From a virus: DNA of 24,060 nucleotides. The translations under genes were made by a program, and so were the position numbers. The DNA is taken from positions 1 through 24,060 of the IMG/VR virus record IMGVR_UViG_3300007555_000037, one strand, 5' to 3'. Shown here piece by piece: positions 1-7,280 of the stretch. Numbering within the stretch: the stretch's first letter is position 1; each line of letters starts with the position of its first letter. The notes beneath the pieces are model-generated. The model saw nothing but the letters and a program-made list of their open reading frames with translations, was not told the origin of the DNA and did not search any database.

Positions 1-674
1 GCTCCGTTAGTAGATGATTTTTCAAGTGCAATAAAGTATTCTATTGCGGATTGTTTACTAGTGAACTGAGAAATTAGTTTAGAACTAATACCCACTTCAA
101 AGTCTTCGTTGACAACCTTTAGGTTGCTAACATTCATGATGAAGTTGAAATCAACTCCTTCGGGGTATGTACCCTCTACATCAATAGAGAATGCATTACT
201 CGTAGCGTCCTTACTATCAATGACAGATAGACGAACCGCACCAGTAGTCGGTGAGATAGAAATCTCATCGTGTCCAAGTGCAGCAGCGGCACGTTTTACT
301 TTACCTAGAGTATCGGTATCTAGAGAAAATTTAACATCTGCTTCTGGCATATTAATATCTTTGCCAGGCGATGTCAACATCTCAGGGTCAGAGAAGAAGT
401 ACTTCACGGACGAACGTCCAGTAGAATCACCTACAGTCACATAGTCCTTCTCGAACTTGAGTCGTGGTGAGTCAACCAATGACAGTACATTCAGAAACTC
501 ATTGAGATCGTATATACCAAATGAGGCGGGAAACTCTTCGGGGAGTTCTGCCTTAGATAGAACATTCCTTGCAACAGAGATGGTCTTTACAGTGTTACCT
601 TCGGTGATAACAATGTTTGGGTTGATTGTCGAATAGTTCTTCAGAACATTCAACGTAGTATCGGATAATTCCAT
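1..674 (-). CDS. 45: Sliding clamp (DNA polymerase processivity factor), 3' end outside window
   Basis: The reading frame is open from the ATG at 674 to the window edge and gives 224 codons, against 228 residues in T4 gp45, so only a few C-terminal residues should be missing. The start reads MELSDTTLNVLKNYSTINPN and is preceded by an AAAGGAA ribosome site 9 bases upstream. The family forms a trimeric ring that holds the phage polymerase on DNA and also acts as the mobile activator of late transcription together with gp55 and gp33. The position directly downstream of gp46 matches the T4 order 47-46-45. A sigma70-type promoter lies just upstream (711-739). The assignment rests on remembered family sequence and on gene order. 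Confidence 0.9.
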   Translation of the reverse strand, partial: MELSDTTLNVLKNYSTINPNIVITEGNTVKTISVARNVLSKAELPEEFPASFGIYDLNEFLNVLSLVDSPRLKFEKDYVTVGDSTGRSSVKYFFSDPEMLTSPGKDINMPEADVKFSLDTDTLGKVKRAAAALGHDEISISPTTGAVRLSVIDSKDATSNAFSIDVEGTYPEGVDFNFIMNVSNLKVVNEDFEVGISSKLISQFTSKQSAIEYFIALEKSSTNG

Positions 675-710
675 AATGTATTCCTTTCAGTTGTATAAGT
701 TATAAAGTGT

Positions 711-739
711 ATGATAACACACGTTTCAGTTAAAGTCAA
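711..739 (-). promoter_or_regulatory. Sigma70-type promoter for gp45
   Basis: On the minus strand a -35 TTGACT (739-734) and a -10 TATCAT (716-711) are separated by exactly 17 bases, with a TG just before the -10 (extended -10). The -35 contains the TGA stop codon of gp46. Transcription would start near 704, leaving about 30 bases of leader before the gp45 ATG. The 29-base element is almost the same as the tRNA promoter at 14047-14075. Confidence 0.75.
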
Positions 740-2451
740 GACTTTATTTTACTAAAGTTCTTTTCTTTTACGAACTCGATTTTGCGGTGGAACTGTGCAT
801 CCTCAAGTTCACTCTTGTGAGAGATAACAAATACGTTAGTATCCTCACCTAGCGTAGAGATAATCTTCATGAGGTTTTCGATACCCTCTTCATCCAGAGA
901 CGAGTCAAATGTCTCATCAAGGATTAGTAGATTGGTCGCCACACTATTCTTCATCTTCGCAATCTGTCTCCACGTAAATAGTAGGGACAAATCAATACGT
1001 TGTTTCTCACCCTCAGAGAATGAGTCATACGAAAATGCATCACGATGTCTAGAACGAATAGTCTCTTGGAAAGACTCGTCCAGATCAAAGTGTACGAAGA
1101 AGTCTAGAATCTGTAGGTACTTGTTGGTCAATTGGTTGATGACAGGCAAGTACTGTTTAATAATCTTGGTCTTGATACCAGTATCTTTCAACAACTCAGA
1201 ATACACTTGGTTGTACGAGAACTGTTCGTTTAGTCGATACTTAGAGTCTTGCAACTCTTCCTTATCAGTACGCAATGTCTCTAGGTCAGAGTTTGCTTCT
1301 GATAGGTCACCAGTACCCTCATCAATACGAGATATCTCACCATTAAGAGTATCGATGTTTCGGTTGATACTCATAATCTCTTGGGTATTGGCATCAATCT
1401 TAGACTGCCAACTGCGGATGTGGTCTTGCATTCTAGTGAGTTCTTCGAGTTTTGCATCCAAGTCAGACTTACGTACACCATGCATTTTCAACGCACCATC
1501 AATAGTACCCGCACGAGTCTTACATTTGTTTAGATGATACTCTTTCAACTTACGATCAATACCCTGATCACAGGTAGGGCACTTATCATTCTCTTCAAAG
1601 AACTTTGCTTGTTTGACCACATCCTTTTGTTGTGCCTTGAACCCAGCCGCAAACTCATTGAGGGATTGTATTTCCTTCCCCACACTAACGATCTCGGTAG
1701 TGACTTCCTTGGATTCGGTAACCTCCTTGGTCACCTCGGCATTCTTCTCATTGAGTACACGAATATCATCTTGCAACTGTTTGATAGTATCTAACTTCTG
1801 TTTCTTCTGGTGACTAGATATCGCACTCAGGTCACGTAGATACTTCTTCTGTGCATTGATCTTGGTATCGACTAGATTGATTTTATGTGTGTTATCCGCA
1901 ATCTGATCTTTGAGTAAAGATACTTTCTCTTTCAATAGAGAGTTCATCTTAGAGAACATATTGATATCCAGTAAGTCCTCGATCACTTCACGTCTAGACC
2001 CACCCGCCAACTGCATGAATGGTACAAAGGATGATGACCCAAGTACTACAATCTGGTGGAAAGATTTGTGGTTCAACTTGATGATGTTCTTCTCGAGCAT
2101 CGACTGGTATTCTTTGGCATGGGAATCTTGATTCACCATATTACCATTGACCCATATCTCAAACTTATTAGGTTTGATACCACGTATAACCTTGTACTGT
2201 TGTTTACCAATATCGAACTCAACCTCTACCAATGTACCTTTGCCATTAATAGTATTGATCAGTTGGTTCTTAGATATCTTTCGGTGAGGTTTACCGAACA
2301 GACCAAACGACAGGGCATCCAACATAGTGGACTTACCAGCACCATTGTGTCCTACCACTAGGGTAGTCGGAGTAGTATCAAAACTGATATCGGTGAAATT
2401 GTTTCCTGTACTGAGGAAATTCTTAAAACGGAGTTTCTTAAAATTTATCAT
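736..2451 (-). CDS. 46: Recombination endonuclease subunit, Rad50/SbcC-like ATPase
   Basis: This 571-residue protein (T4 gp46 is 560) is the ATPase half of the gp46/gp47 complex, which resects DNA ends for recombination-dependent replication and host DNA breakdown. Visible motifs are Walker A GHNGAGKST at residues 34-42, a long coiled coil with a CPTC zinc hook at 291-294, the ABC signature FSEGEKQR near 478-485, Walker B LLILDE near 508-513 and the H-loop ISH near 543. The frame can be extended 18 bases to a GTG at 2469, but that GTG lies inside a promoter spacer, so the ATG at 2451 (MINFKKLRF) is preferred. No Shine-Dalgarno precedes it and the predicted mRNA leader is almost nil. It is followed directly by gp45. 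Confidence 0.95.
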   Translation of the reverse strand: MINFKKLRFKNFLSTGNNFTDISFDTTPTTLVVGHNGAGKSTMLDALSFGLFGKPHRKISKNQLINTINGKGTLVEVEFDIGKQQYKVIRGIKPNKFEIWVNGNMVNQDSHAKEYQSMLEKNIIKLNHKSFHQIVVLGSSSFVPFMQLAGGSRREVIEDLLDINMFSKMNSLLKEKVSLLKDQIADNTHKINLVDTKINAQKKYLRDLSAISSHQKKQKLDTIKQLQDDIRVLNEKNAEVTKEVTESKEVTTEIVSVGKEIQSLNEFAAGFKAQQKDVVKQAKFFEENDKCPTCDQGIDRKLKEYHLNKCKTRAGTIDGALKMHGVRKSDLDAKLEELTRMQDHIRSWQSKIDANTQEIMSINRNIDTLNGEISRIDEGTGDLSEANSDLETLRTDKEELQDSKYRLNEQFSYNQVYSELLKDTGIKTKIIKQYLPVINQLTNKYLQILDFFVHFDLDESFQETIRSRHRDAFSYDSFSEGEKQRIDLSLLFTWRQIAKMKNSVATNLLILDETFDSSLDEEGIENLMKIISTLGEDTNVFVISHKSELEDAQFHRKIEFVKEKNFSKIKS

Positions 2452-2457
2452 TGGGTT

Positions 2458-2486
2458 ATAATACCACACTCATCATATAAAGTCAA
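2458..2486 (-). promoter_or_regulatory. Sigma70-type promoter at gp46 start
   Basis: The minus strand has TTGACT (2486-2481), 17 bases, then TATTAT (2463-2458). The first bases TTGACTTTA and the GTGTG before the -10 match the gp45 and tRNA promoters. The -10 ends only 6 bases before the gp46 ATG at 2451, so a transcript would be leaderless or nearly so. Confidence 0.6.
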
Positions 2487-2488
2487 AT

Positions 2489-2728
2489 TTATTTTTCGGT
2501 CATCCCGCACCAACTACATTCTTGTCCTTTAGCGATACTCATCTTAGTCGCCTCTGCGGTACAATAGTGTTCCCACATTACAGACTCTTCGGTGACGGTA
2601 GCGCAATCGTCTACCGCACTCGGTGGGTCTTTCTTCTTACCAAAGATGGCATCCCAGTTATTATCAAACTTCTTTTGATTGCCAGTTGGACGTTGTTTAC
2701 TTCCTTTACCACCATGTGTTGCACTCAT
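2489..2728 (-). CDS. Small conserved-type protein with C-terminal CxxC, between gp47 and gp46
   Basis: This 79-residue protein is not recognised with a function. Its ATG overlaps the gp47 stop by one base (TAATG) and a GGAG site lies 8 bases upstream inside gp47, which makes translation credible. The N-terminus is basic and Gly-rich (GGKGSKQRP), followed by a FDNNWDAIFG segment. The C-terminus has His54, Cys56, Cys71 and Cys74 (CSWCGM), which could bind zinc; this is inference. T4-like genomes commonly carry small genes at this position. It is probably co-expressed with the gp46/gp47 complex. Confidence 0.8.
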   Translation of the reverse strand: MSATHGGKGSKQRPTGNQKKFDNNWDAIFGKKKDPPSAVDDCATVTEESVMWEHYCTAEATKMSIAKGQECSWCGMTEK

Positions 2729-3786
2729 TATGCAATCTCCATGTTTTGTGCTTCTTTCATCAAATGAGATACCTCTTGTTTGATTCGGTCTTTATCTAGG
2801 TCAGTAACAACATTGTCAATATAATCATATACAAGTGTCTCTGTATCGTCAACACATATGTTGTCATCATCCACATTAGAACCGATGAACTCTGCGAAGT
2901 CTTCCGCAATCTTTAGTTCATGAATCTTCTGTGCCTGTACCCGATCAATGAATCGTTCAAACTCATATGGGTCACCTTTATTGGTAACAATAACCTTGAC
3001 GAACTTACTATCAAGATAAGAGAGGTCTTTGAACTTGTTCATGTTCTCGTGGTCATAGTAAATCTTCTCAAAGATAGTGAGAGGATTCTGAACCGCAGTC
3101 AATTCTCTTGTTTCGGTATCAAGGATGTGGAAGTGTTTGGGGTCATTACAATCATTCCAGAAGAACTCCATCTGAGCACCCAAGTAATGAATGTTATCCA
3201 TACTAGACTTCGCATGGAAGTGACCAGTCAACACCATATCAAATCGATCAAAGTGTTTCTTACTCATACCATCCATACACACTTGACCACGTGCCATCTC
3301 GAACCCTTGCAGTTCTAAGTGAGCACCAACAATCTCTGCACTAGTGTTCTTCAGAAACTCTAATGTGGTCTTCTCGTTCTCTGGATTAATCCAAGGAACC
3401 AATGCAACCTCTGTACCATCATAATCCATCACTGTTGGTTCCATAATAAGGTTCACTTCATTCATGTAGTGACCTTGGAGTTCCTTCAGTGCATTCAACT
3501 CATTGGTGTTCTTATAGTACACGTCATGGTTGCCAGGAATTATATCCATAGTGATACCATGCTTACGCATAGGTTCTAGGAATATCTTACGGTTGTGTTG
3601 TAGTGCCTTGAAGTTGATTGTCTTACGATTATCGTAATAATCACCCAAGTGTAGTATCTGTGTAATACCATTTTCTAACAGGTACGGAAAGAAAACGTCT
3701 CGGTAGAAACGTTCTTGATAATCCATAAAAATGTCAGATGAGTTTCGACAACCCGCATGGGTGTCATTTAGTATTGCAATTTTCAT
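2728..3786 (-). CDS. 47: Recombination endonuclease subunit, Mre11/SbcD-like nuclease
   Basis: The 352-residue product (T4 gp47 is 339) is the metallophosphoesterase nuclease partner of gp46. The expected metal-ligand motifs appear in order: DTH at residues 8-10, GDYYDNR from 48, GNHD at 85-88, a lone His at about 156 (GAHLE) and GHFH at 188-191. The start ATG directly follows the TAA of the upstream gene, so translation is probably coupled. Gene order gp47, a small gene, gp46, gp45 is as in many T4-like phages. It should act on double-strand ends during recombination-dependent replication. Confidence 0.95.
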   Translation of the reverse strand: MKIAILNDTHAGCRNSSDIFMDYQERFYRDVFFPYLLENGITQILHLGDYYDNRKTINFKALQHNRKIFLEPMRKHGITMDIIPGNHDVYYKNTNELNALKELQGHYMNEVNLIMEPTVMDYDGTEVALVPWINPENEKTTLEFLKNTSAEIVGAHLELQGFEMARGQVCMDGMSKKHFDRFDMVLTGHFHAKSSMDNIHYLGAQMEFFWNDCNDPKHFHILDTETRELTAVQNPLTIFEKIYYDHENMNKFKDLSYLDSKFVKVIVTNKGDPYEFERFIDRVQAQKIHELKIAEDFAEFIGSNVDDDNICVDDTETLVYDYIDNVVTDLDKDRIKQEVSHLMKEAQNMEIA

Positions 3787-4002
3787 TTAATCATATGCCT
3801 CAATACAAAGGGATTCTTTCGCACTGAAATTATATCCCATTGATTTCATAAAATCCTGTAACACCTCAACCATTTCATCACGTGATAAATCCTTCTGCAT
3901 GATATCTATAGTAATACGTGTGTTCACAGAAGAACTGTGTTCATACGGATGACATATCAATTGTATGTAAGGTTTATCAAGACTTGGATTGTTCTCCATC
4001 AT
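3787..4002 (-). CDS. Hypothetical 71-residue protein upstream of gp47
   Basis: This small soluble acidic protein begins MMENNPSLDKPYIQLICHP; I do not recognise a family. It starts inside the end of the preceding 49-residue gene (26-base overlap) after a GGTGAG site, and its TAA abuts the gp47 ATG. The tight packing and the absence of another open frame support a real gene. It looks like an alpha/beta protein with a TRITIDIMQKDLSRDEMVEVL segment; no catalytic motif is visible. Confidence 0.75.
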   Translation of the reverse strand: MMENNPSLDKPYIQLICHPYEHSSSVNTRITIDIMQKDLSRDEMVEVLQDFMKSMGYNFSAKESLCIEAYD

Positions 4003-4126
4003 AATTTCTCACCATCTTCATTGCTTCTGTCATAGGTAAACGACCAGCACTTGCATTCTGCAACTTGATCGCTTTCCTACGAAGTTTCTTTAGTTCGGTC
4101 TTTCTTTGATTTACTTTGTCCATCAT
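3977..4126 (-). CDS. Hypothetical basic 49-residue protein
   Basis: The open frame extends upstream to 4192, but the only strong ribosome site (GGAGG at 4135-4131) sits 4 and 7 bases before the paired ATGs at 4126 and 4123. I therefore start at 4126; 4123 is equally possible. The product is Lys/Arg-rich and predicted helical (RKTELKKLRRKAIKLQ), as in small nucleic-acid-binding or host-takeover proteins, but no family is recognised. A late promoter TATAAATA is 26 bases upstream. A sigma70-like -10 hexamer covers the start codon itself (see findings). Confidence 0.7.
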   Translation of the reverse strand: MMDKVNQRKTELKKLRRKAIKLQNASAGRLPMTEAMKMVRNYDGEQSKS

Positions 4127-4150
4127 ACCACCTCCAACAGTTAATGTCAA
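4122..4150 (-). promoter_or_regulatory. Sigma70-like promoter overlapping start codon of the 49-residue gene
   Basis: The minus strand has TTGACA (4150-4145), 17 bases, then TATGAT (4127-4122). The -35 includes the TGA stop of the glycosyltransferase-like gene, and the -10 includes the ATG at 4126. RNA started here would lack the small gene's start and would serve the downstream 71-residue gene and gp47. The match could be coincidental because the spacer carries the ribosome site. Confidence 0.4.
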
Positions 4151-5226
4151 GTATTTATAACTTCTTTTCTTCTCACCAACCCAATTTTCCATTGGGGTAA
4201 AGAAAAATCTGGACTAGGTAAATTTCCTTCCTCTCGAACTTCTTCTACCGCTTCCGCAAAACTGGGTAACCACTCCCATCCATATATGTCAACACCAGCA
4301 TTTGCGGTCTTCTGTCGGAACTCTATACTGTGAGGTAAAGTATCATTCAGATTTTGGTTATCGGAAATGTCGTAAGTTTCGTATGGTTTATACGTCCAAA
4401 AGTTTTTATCCTTCTCACGAGTAATACTATGGTTACCCATATATGTTATATAAGTTGGTTCCACACCTCTCCCATCTTTCTTGATAAACATCCTCAGACC
4501 ACCTTCTTGTGCAATCTTCTTATGTTTGAAGAACTGTATAGTATCCTCTCCTATGACAATATTATTATTATAATTAGTCAACTCTGCTGCTTTGCGAGAG
4601 AACCAAACCATTCGTGTCATGTACTCATATCTTTCGCTATATGTATTCATGATCTGATTGTGTCGGTATCGTTTGAACGCCATATCCCTATAGGTTCTAA
4701 TTTCTTCTTCGGTGAGTTCTATGTTACCGACATACTTTTTATACCTGTAGATCAACATCTCATACATCTCGTCTTCGTCCATGAACGCAATCGAAGACTT
4801 ATAAGACTTGTCCTGTAGGTATTGTGCCGACCCTAGTCGATCACCATCAGTCCAATAGATGTGTTGTTGTCTGTATAAACAAAGAAGGTCTGGGGGTGGG
4901 TGATCATCATAGAAGGGCAATCCGCTATAGAACTCATACCCATGTTGGGTAAGAATATCGTCACCATCAATACAAACCGCATACTCATTGTCAGACTCTA
5001 GAAACACTTTCAACAGGGAGTTCTTTCCTGTTGCCGGTGTTCCGTCCGACTCTGTCACGGTGTAGTCGATACCATACCCCTCAATCAACGCAACCAAAGA
5101 CTCTTCCTCGTCCTTGTCTTGAGTGTTGATGATGACATGAAAATTATCCCAGTTATCGAAATGACTGAGTAATCGTTTTTTGGTTAGTCTCACGTCCTTG
5201 GAGACTAACACATAGAACTTAACCAT
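4147..5226 (-). CDS. Glycosyltransferase-like protein (GT-A type)
   Basis: This 359-residue protein has an N-terminus that fits a nucleotide-sugar-binding fold: a beta strand (FYVLVSKD), an LVALIEGYGIDYTVTES segment, then hydrophobic AVCIDGDD at residues 83-90, which resembles the DxD metal/sugar-nucleotide motif. The rest is rich in Tyr and charged residues and is not recognised. It lies between conserved gp55 and gp47, where T4 has no such gene, so it is an accessory insertion. Five genes upstream are a cytidylyltransferase-like and a kinase-like enzyme, which could fit a sugar-modification role. The acceptor is unknown; DNA, virion proteins and host glycans are all possible. Function is inferred from one motif and general pattern only. 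Confidence 0.6.
   Translation of the reverse strand: MVKFYVLVSKDVRLTKKRLLSHFDNWDNFHVIINTQDKDEEESLVALIEGYGIDYTVTESDGTPATGKNSLLKVFLESDNEYAVCIDGDDILTQHGYEFYSGLPFYDDHPPPDLLCLYRQQHIYWTDGDRLGSAQYLQDKSYKSSIAFMDEDEMYEMLIYRYKKYVGNIELTEEEIRTYRDMAFKRYRHNQIMNTYSERYEYMTRMVWFSRKAAELTNYNNNIVIGEDTIQFFKHKKIAQEGGLRMFIKKDGRGVEPTYITYMGNHSITREKDKNFWTYKPYETYDISDNQNLNDTLPHSIEFRQKTANAGVDIYGWEWLPSFAEAVEEVREEGNLPSPDFSLPQWKIGLVRRKEVINT
4152..4159 (-). promoter_or_regulatory. T4-type late promoter TATAAATA
   Basis: An exact late-promoter octamer is read on the minus strand inside the last codons of the glycosyltransferase-like gene. RNA would start roughly 10 bases downstream and carry the GGAGG and ATG of the 49-residue gene, so late transcription would allow its translation. 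Confidence 0.6.
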
Positions 5227-5230
5227 GTAA

Positions 5231-5842
5231 CTATTCCGTTATAAAGTTGGTCAAGTCGGAATCTACTTTAACTGTGCGCCTCTTACGTTCTTTCTTAACA
5301 ATCGCTTTCCATTCGTTGTCCTTTCCTTTCACTTCATCGATACGCAAACGAAGTTGGTCAACAACCGCCTGTGCTGCCTCAGCTGAGTTATGGTCACCCA
5401 ATTGATTATCTAAGAATGCCTCAACACCAGACTGTTCCATGTAACGCATCTTGATGTCTTGTTGCTTCTTCTCCTTCTCAATCCTACGAAGGAATGCAAA
5501 CCAAGAAATCTGTGTGAAGTAGGCAAATGCGTTTGGTTTACCAGTACGAGTTGCCGCCTCTAGGTTGTAGTTCTCAATTGCCTTGAGACAGTTCTCTACC
5601 GCATCCATCACCATCTCTTCACGATAGGTGTAACGAACAAAGTTAGACTTGTGGGATAACCCCTCACAAATCTTTAGGAAACAAGTTGCAATGTAGTCGG
5701 GTACTACTGGTAGTTGGGGAACCTTTGCTTCTCTCGCACCATTAAGGTCGGTAACATAATCCACCACCGCTTGTGAGAATTGTGCATTGTTCACATAGTG
5801 GGGTTTGTCTTTCGGTTTAATTTTTGCTTTAGTTTCCGTCAT
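5231..5842 (-). CDS. 55: Late-transcription sigma factor
   Basis: The 203-residue product (T4 gp55 is 185) is the phage sigma factor that recognises TATAAATA late promoters with host RNA polymerase core, working with gp33 and the gp45 clamp. The diagnostic region is the sigma-2-like stretch with YREEMVMDAVENCLKAIENY and NAFAYFTQISWFAFLRRIEK (about residues 75-125), typical of gp55. The start ATG lies 14 bases inside the upstream cytidylyltransferase-like gene, with only a weak GGAAAA site. A possible internal promoter lies at 5898-5926. Its presence fits the seven exact late promoters seen in this window. Confidence 0.92.
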   Translation of the reverse strand: MTETKAKIKPKDKPHYVNNAQFSQAVVDYVTDLNGAREAKVPQLPVVPDYIATCFLKICEGLSHKSNFVRYTYREEMVMDAVENCLKAIENYNLEAATRTGKPNAFAYFTQISWFAFLRRIEKEKKQQDIKMRYMEQSGVEAFLDNQLGDHNSAEAAQAVVDQLRLRIDEVKGKDNEWKAIVKKERKRRTVKVDSDLTNFITE

Positions 5843-6257
5843 TATTATTTTCCATTTTATATCTCAAATTACTACTTGAAAGGTTGTGATGTCTCTTATT
5901 ATAATACAATTCAATGAAATTGGCAAGAGCATAATCCTTACCAGTGAAATCTTTTTTCTCATACTCTTCACCAATTATACGGACATCAAAGTTGATTAGG
6001 TGCATGAGTTTCAACAAGTCTTCTTCTGACTCATACGGAATAACCTCATCCACATACTTACAGGCCTGAACTTGAATGTGTCTTTCTGCAATAGACTGGA
6101 GAGGTTTGTTCTTCTCTGGTCTGTCTATAGAAGGGTCAGTCTGTAGTCCCACAATAAGGTAATCACAGACTTCCTTTGCTTCTCTTAACATTGCGACATG
6201 ACCCGCATGAAACAGGTCGAAGGTGGAACAGGTGAATCCTGTATTATAAATTTTCAT
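5829..6257 (-). CDS. Cytidylyltransferase-like nucleotidyltransferase (TagD-type)
   Basis: The 142-residue product has the signature of glycerol-3-phosphate cytidylyltransferase-type enzymes: FDLFHAGHVAML with the HxGH motif at residues 17-20, and LSSSNLR near the end, equivalent to the ISSTxxR motif. Such enzymes join a nucleoside triphosphate to a phosphorylated alcohol or sugar to make an activated donor. An upstream in-frame GTG at 6287 was rejected because it lies within a plus-strand promoter and would add a non-family extension; the ATG at 6257 starts MKIYNTGFTCSTFDL directly at the family's first strand. The gene overlaps gp55 by 14 bases. The true substrate is unknown. Confidence 0.85.
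   Translation of the reverse strand: MKIYNTGFTCSTFDLFHAGHVAMLREAKEVCDYLIVGLQTDPSIDRPEKNKPLQSIAERHIQVQACKYVDEVIPYESEEDLLKLMHLINFDVRIIGEEYEKKDFTGKDYALANFIELYYNKRHHNLSSSNLRYKMENNNDGN
5898..5926 (-). promoter_or_regulatory. Possible internal promoter for gp55
   Basis: The minus strand has TTGCCA (5926-5921), 17 bases, then TATAAT (5903-5898), inside the 3' part of the cytidylyltransferase-like gene and about 56 bases before the gp55 start. The -10 is perfect and the -35 has one mismatch. It lies in coding sequence, so chance cannot be excluded. Confidence 0.35.
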
Positions 6258-6266
6258 ATTTCTCAC

Positions 6267-6295
6267 TTGACAAAAGTTGTTGCTCACTGTATAAT
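6267..6295 (+). promoter_or_regulatory. Consensus sigma70 promoter on the plus strand (no plus-strand gene follows)
   Basis: A perfect TTGACA (6267-6272), a 17-base spacer and a perfect TATAAT (6290-6295) sit just upstream of the minus-strand cytidylyltransferase-like gene but point away from it. RNA would run antisense into the 6329-6799 gene. No plausible plus-strand coding region follows. Confidence 0.6.
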
Positions 6296-6328
6296 AAGCT
6301 TTACGTTCCCAGAGGGGTAAATACTATA

Positions 6329-6799
6329 TTAATGTAACTTAGATTTATCAAAAAGATTAATCACATTATTACTCGCACTATCATGTAACCCCATTCTTTG
6401 GAGGTAATCATCTATCTTATCTCCTGAGGCATCCTTATTTAATCTTTGTTCTGTGGACAATCCATATTTCTGATCATATTCAAATTCTCTCTGAGTATGC
6501 ATCTCATCCATATCAGCACACGCTTCATCATATTGTATCAACAAACTTCTAGTAGGAAATCCCATACCAACGATATGAGTGGTGTTGATAATAATTAGAT
6601 CGTCATTATTCTCTTGGTATACCATCCAAGGGCGAAATGCATAGTACTTAACACCCTCTTGATTTTCCATCATCACAAGTCTCATCGCCTTACGTGCGAG
6701 AATCTCGATATCATCTGCATCTTCCCATTGCAGAACTTCACAAAGTATCTCTTCACCATTGGCGAGCTTAAATTGTTTTATTTCTCCAGATTGATTCAT
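6329..6799 (-). CDS. Hypothetical protein with N-terminal Sm-like pattern
   Basis: This 156-residue protein is not assigned to a named family. The first 70 residues (FKLANGEEILCEVLQWED, then a run of short strands ending IIINTTHIVGMG) have the length and strand pattern of an Sm/LSm-fold domain, which would suggest RNA or protein binding; this is inference from pattern only. The C-terminal half is charged and helical and ends SNNVINLFDKSKLH. It starts at the ATG at 6799 with no strong ribosome site. A 46-base gap separates it from the kinase-like gene upstream, and a TCTAAATA (one mismatch to the late promoter) lies there. Confidence 0.75.
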   Translation of the reverse strand: MNQSGEIKQFKLANGEEILCEVLQWEDADDIEILARKAMRLVMMENQEGVKYYAFRPWMVYQENNDDLIIINTTHIVGMGFPTRSLLIQYDEACADMDEMHTQREFEYDQKYGLSTEQRLNKDASGDKIDDYLQRMGLHDSASNNVINLFDKSKLH

Positions 6800-6845
6800 A
6801 GTAAGTCCAATTAAACAGTTAGTTTGTATTAGTATTTAGACTAGA

Positions 6846-7280
6846 TTATGGATTGAGTCTTACCAGTTCTTTTAGGTACTCTTCTAAACCCTTTACCCCA
6901 GAGTCATAATCCTTGAAAGAATTTCTTAGTTGGTCTATATCAATCCAGTTCTTGATTCTTACATCATACTTCGTGGGGGTGTCGAACACCTTGTTGGTAT
7001 CCTCGAACCTTCCCTCTTTAATGGTGTCCATCCATATTATATAGTCAGCACCTAACTTATCTCTATAGTCGTTGAAGGGACATACGAAATCTATGATACC
7101 CCAGTCTTTAGAGTTCATTCGGTGAAACTGTCGCAGTCTTCCACCTTCACTGAAATCCCAGTCATCATAATACTCACGAAAAGTATCTGCATTGTAGTGT
7201 GGAACTAAAAAGTGATATGCCAACTCTCTTGCGAAGGTTGACTTTCCTGAGCCTGGTAATCCAAAAACTAATATCTTCAT
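6846..7280 (-). CDS. P-loop kinase-like protein (adenylylsulfate-kinase-like)
   Basis: The 144-residue product begins with a P-loop, GLPGSGKST at residues 7-15, followed by a short kinase-like fold (NADTFREYYDDWDF, then ADYIIWMDTI). This arrangement resembles adenylylsulfate kinase (CysC) and related small phage kinases, but the substrate-binding residues cannot be confirmed by eye. The start overlaps the uvsW stop (ATGA), so it is translationally coupled. Alternatives are a polynucleotide or nucleoside kinase. The neighbouring cytidylyltransferase-like gene suggests small-molecule activation, which is inference. Confidence 0.75.
   Translation of the reverse strand: MKILVFGLPGSGKSTFARELAYHFLVPHYNADTFREYYDDWDFSEGGRLRQFHRMNSKDWGIIDFVCPFNDYRDKLGADYIIWMDTIKEGRFEDTNKVFDTPTKYDVRIKNWIDIDQLRNSFKDYDSGVKGLEEYLKELVRLNP

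Noticed and set aside
2452-2469. GTG start at 2469 for gp46
   Set aside because: It lies in the spacer of the gp46 promoter and adds a WYYNP extension not expected in the family.
109-3318. Several plus-strand frames of 60-220 codons over gp45, gp46 and gp47
   Set aside because: They lie opposite strongly supported minus-strand genes, lack ribosome sites and show no recognisable domains.
6258-6287. GTG start at 6287 extending the cytidylyltransferase-like gene by 10 residues
   Set aside because: The extension lies over a consensus plus-strand promoter and precedes the family's first strand, so the ATG at 6257 fits better.
6831-6838. TCTAAATA on the minus strand as a late promoter for the 6329-6799 gene
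   Set aside because: It has one mismatch to the late octamer and lacks supporting context, so it was not listed as a promoter.
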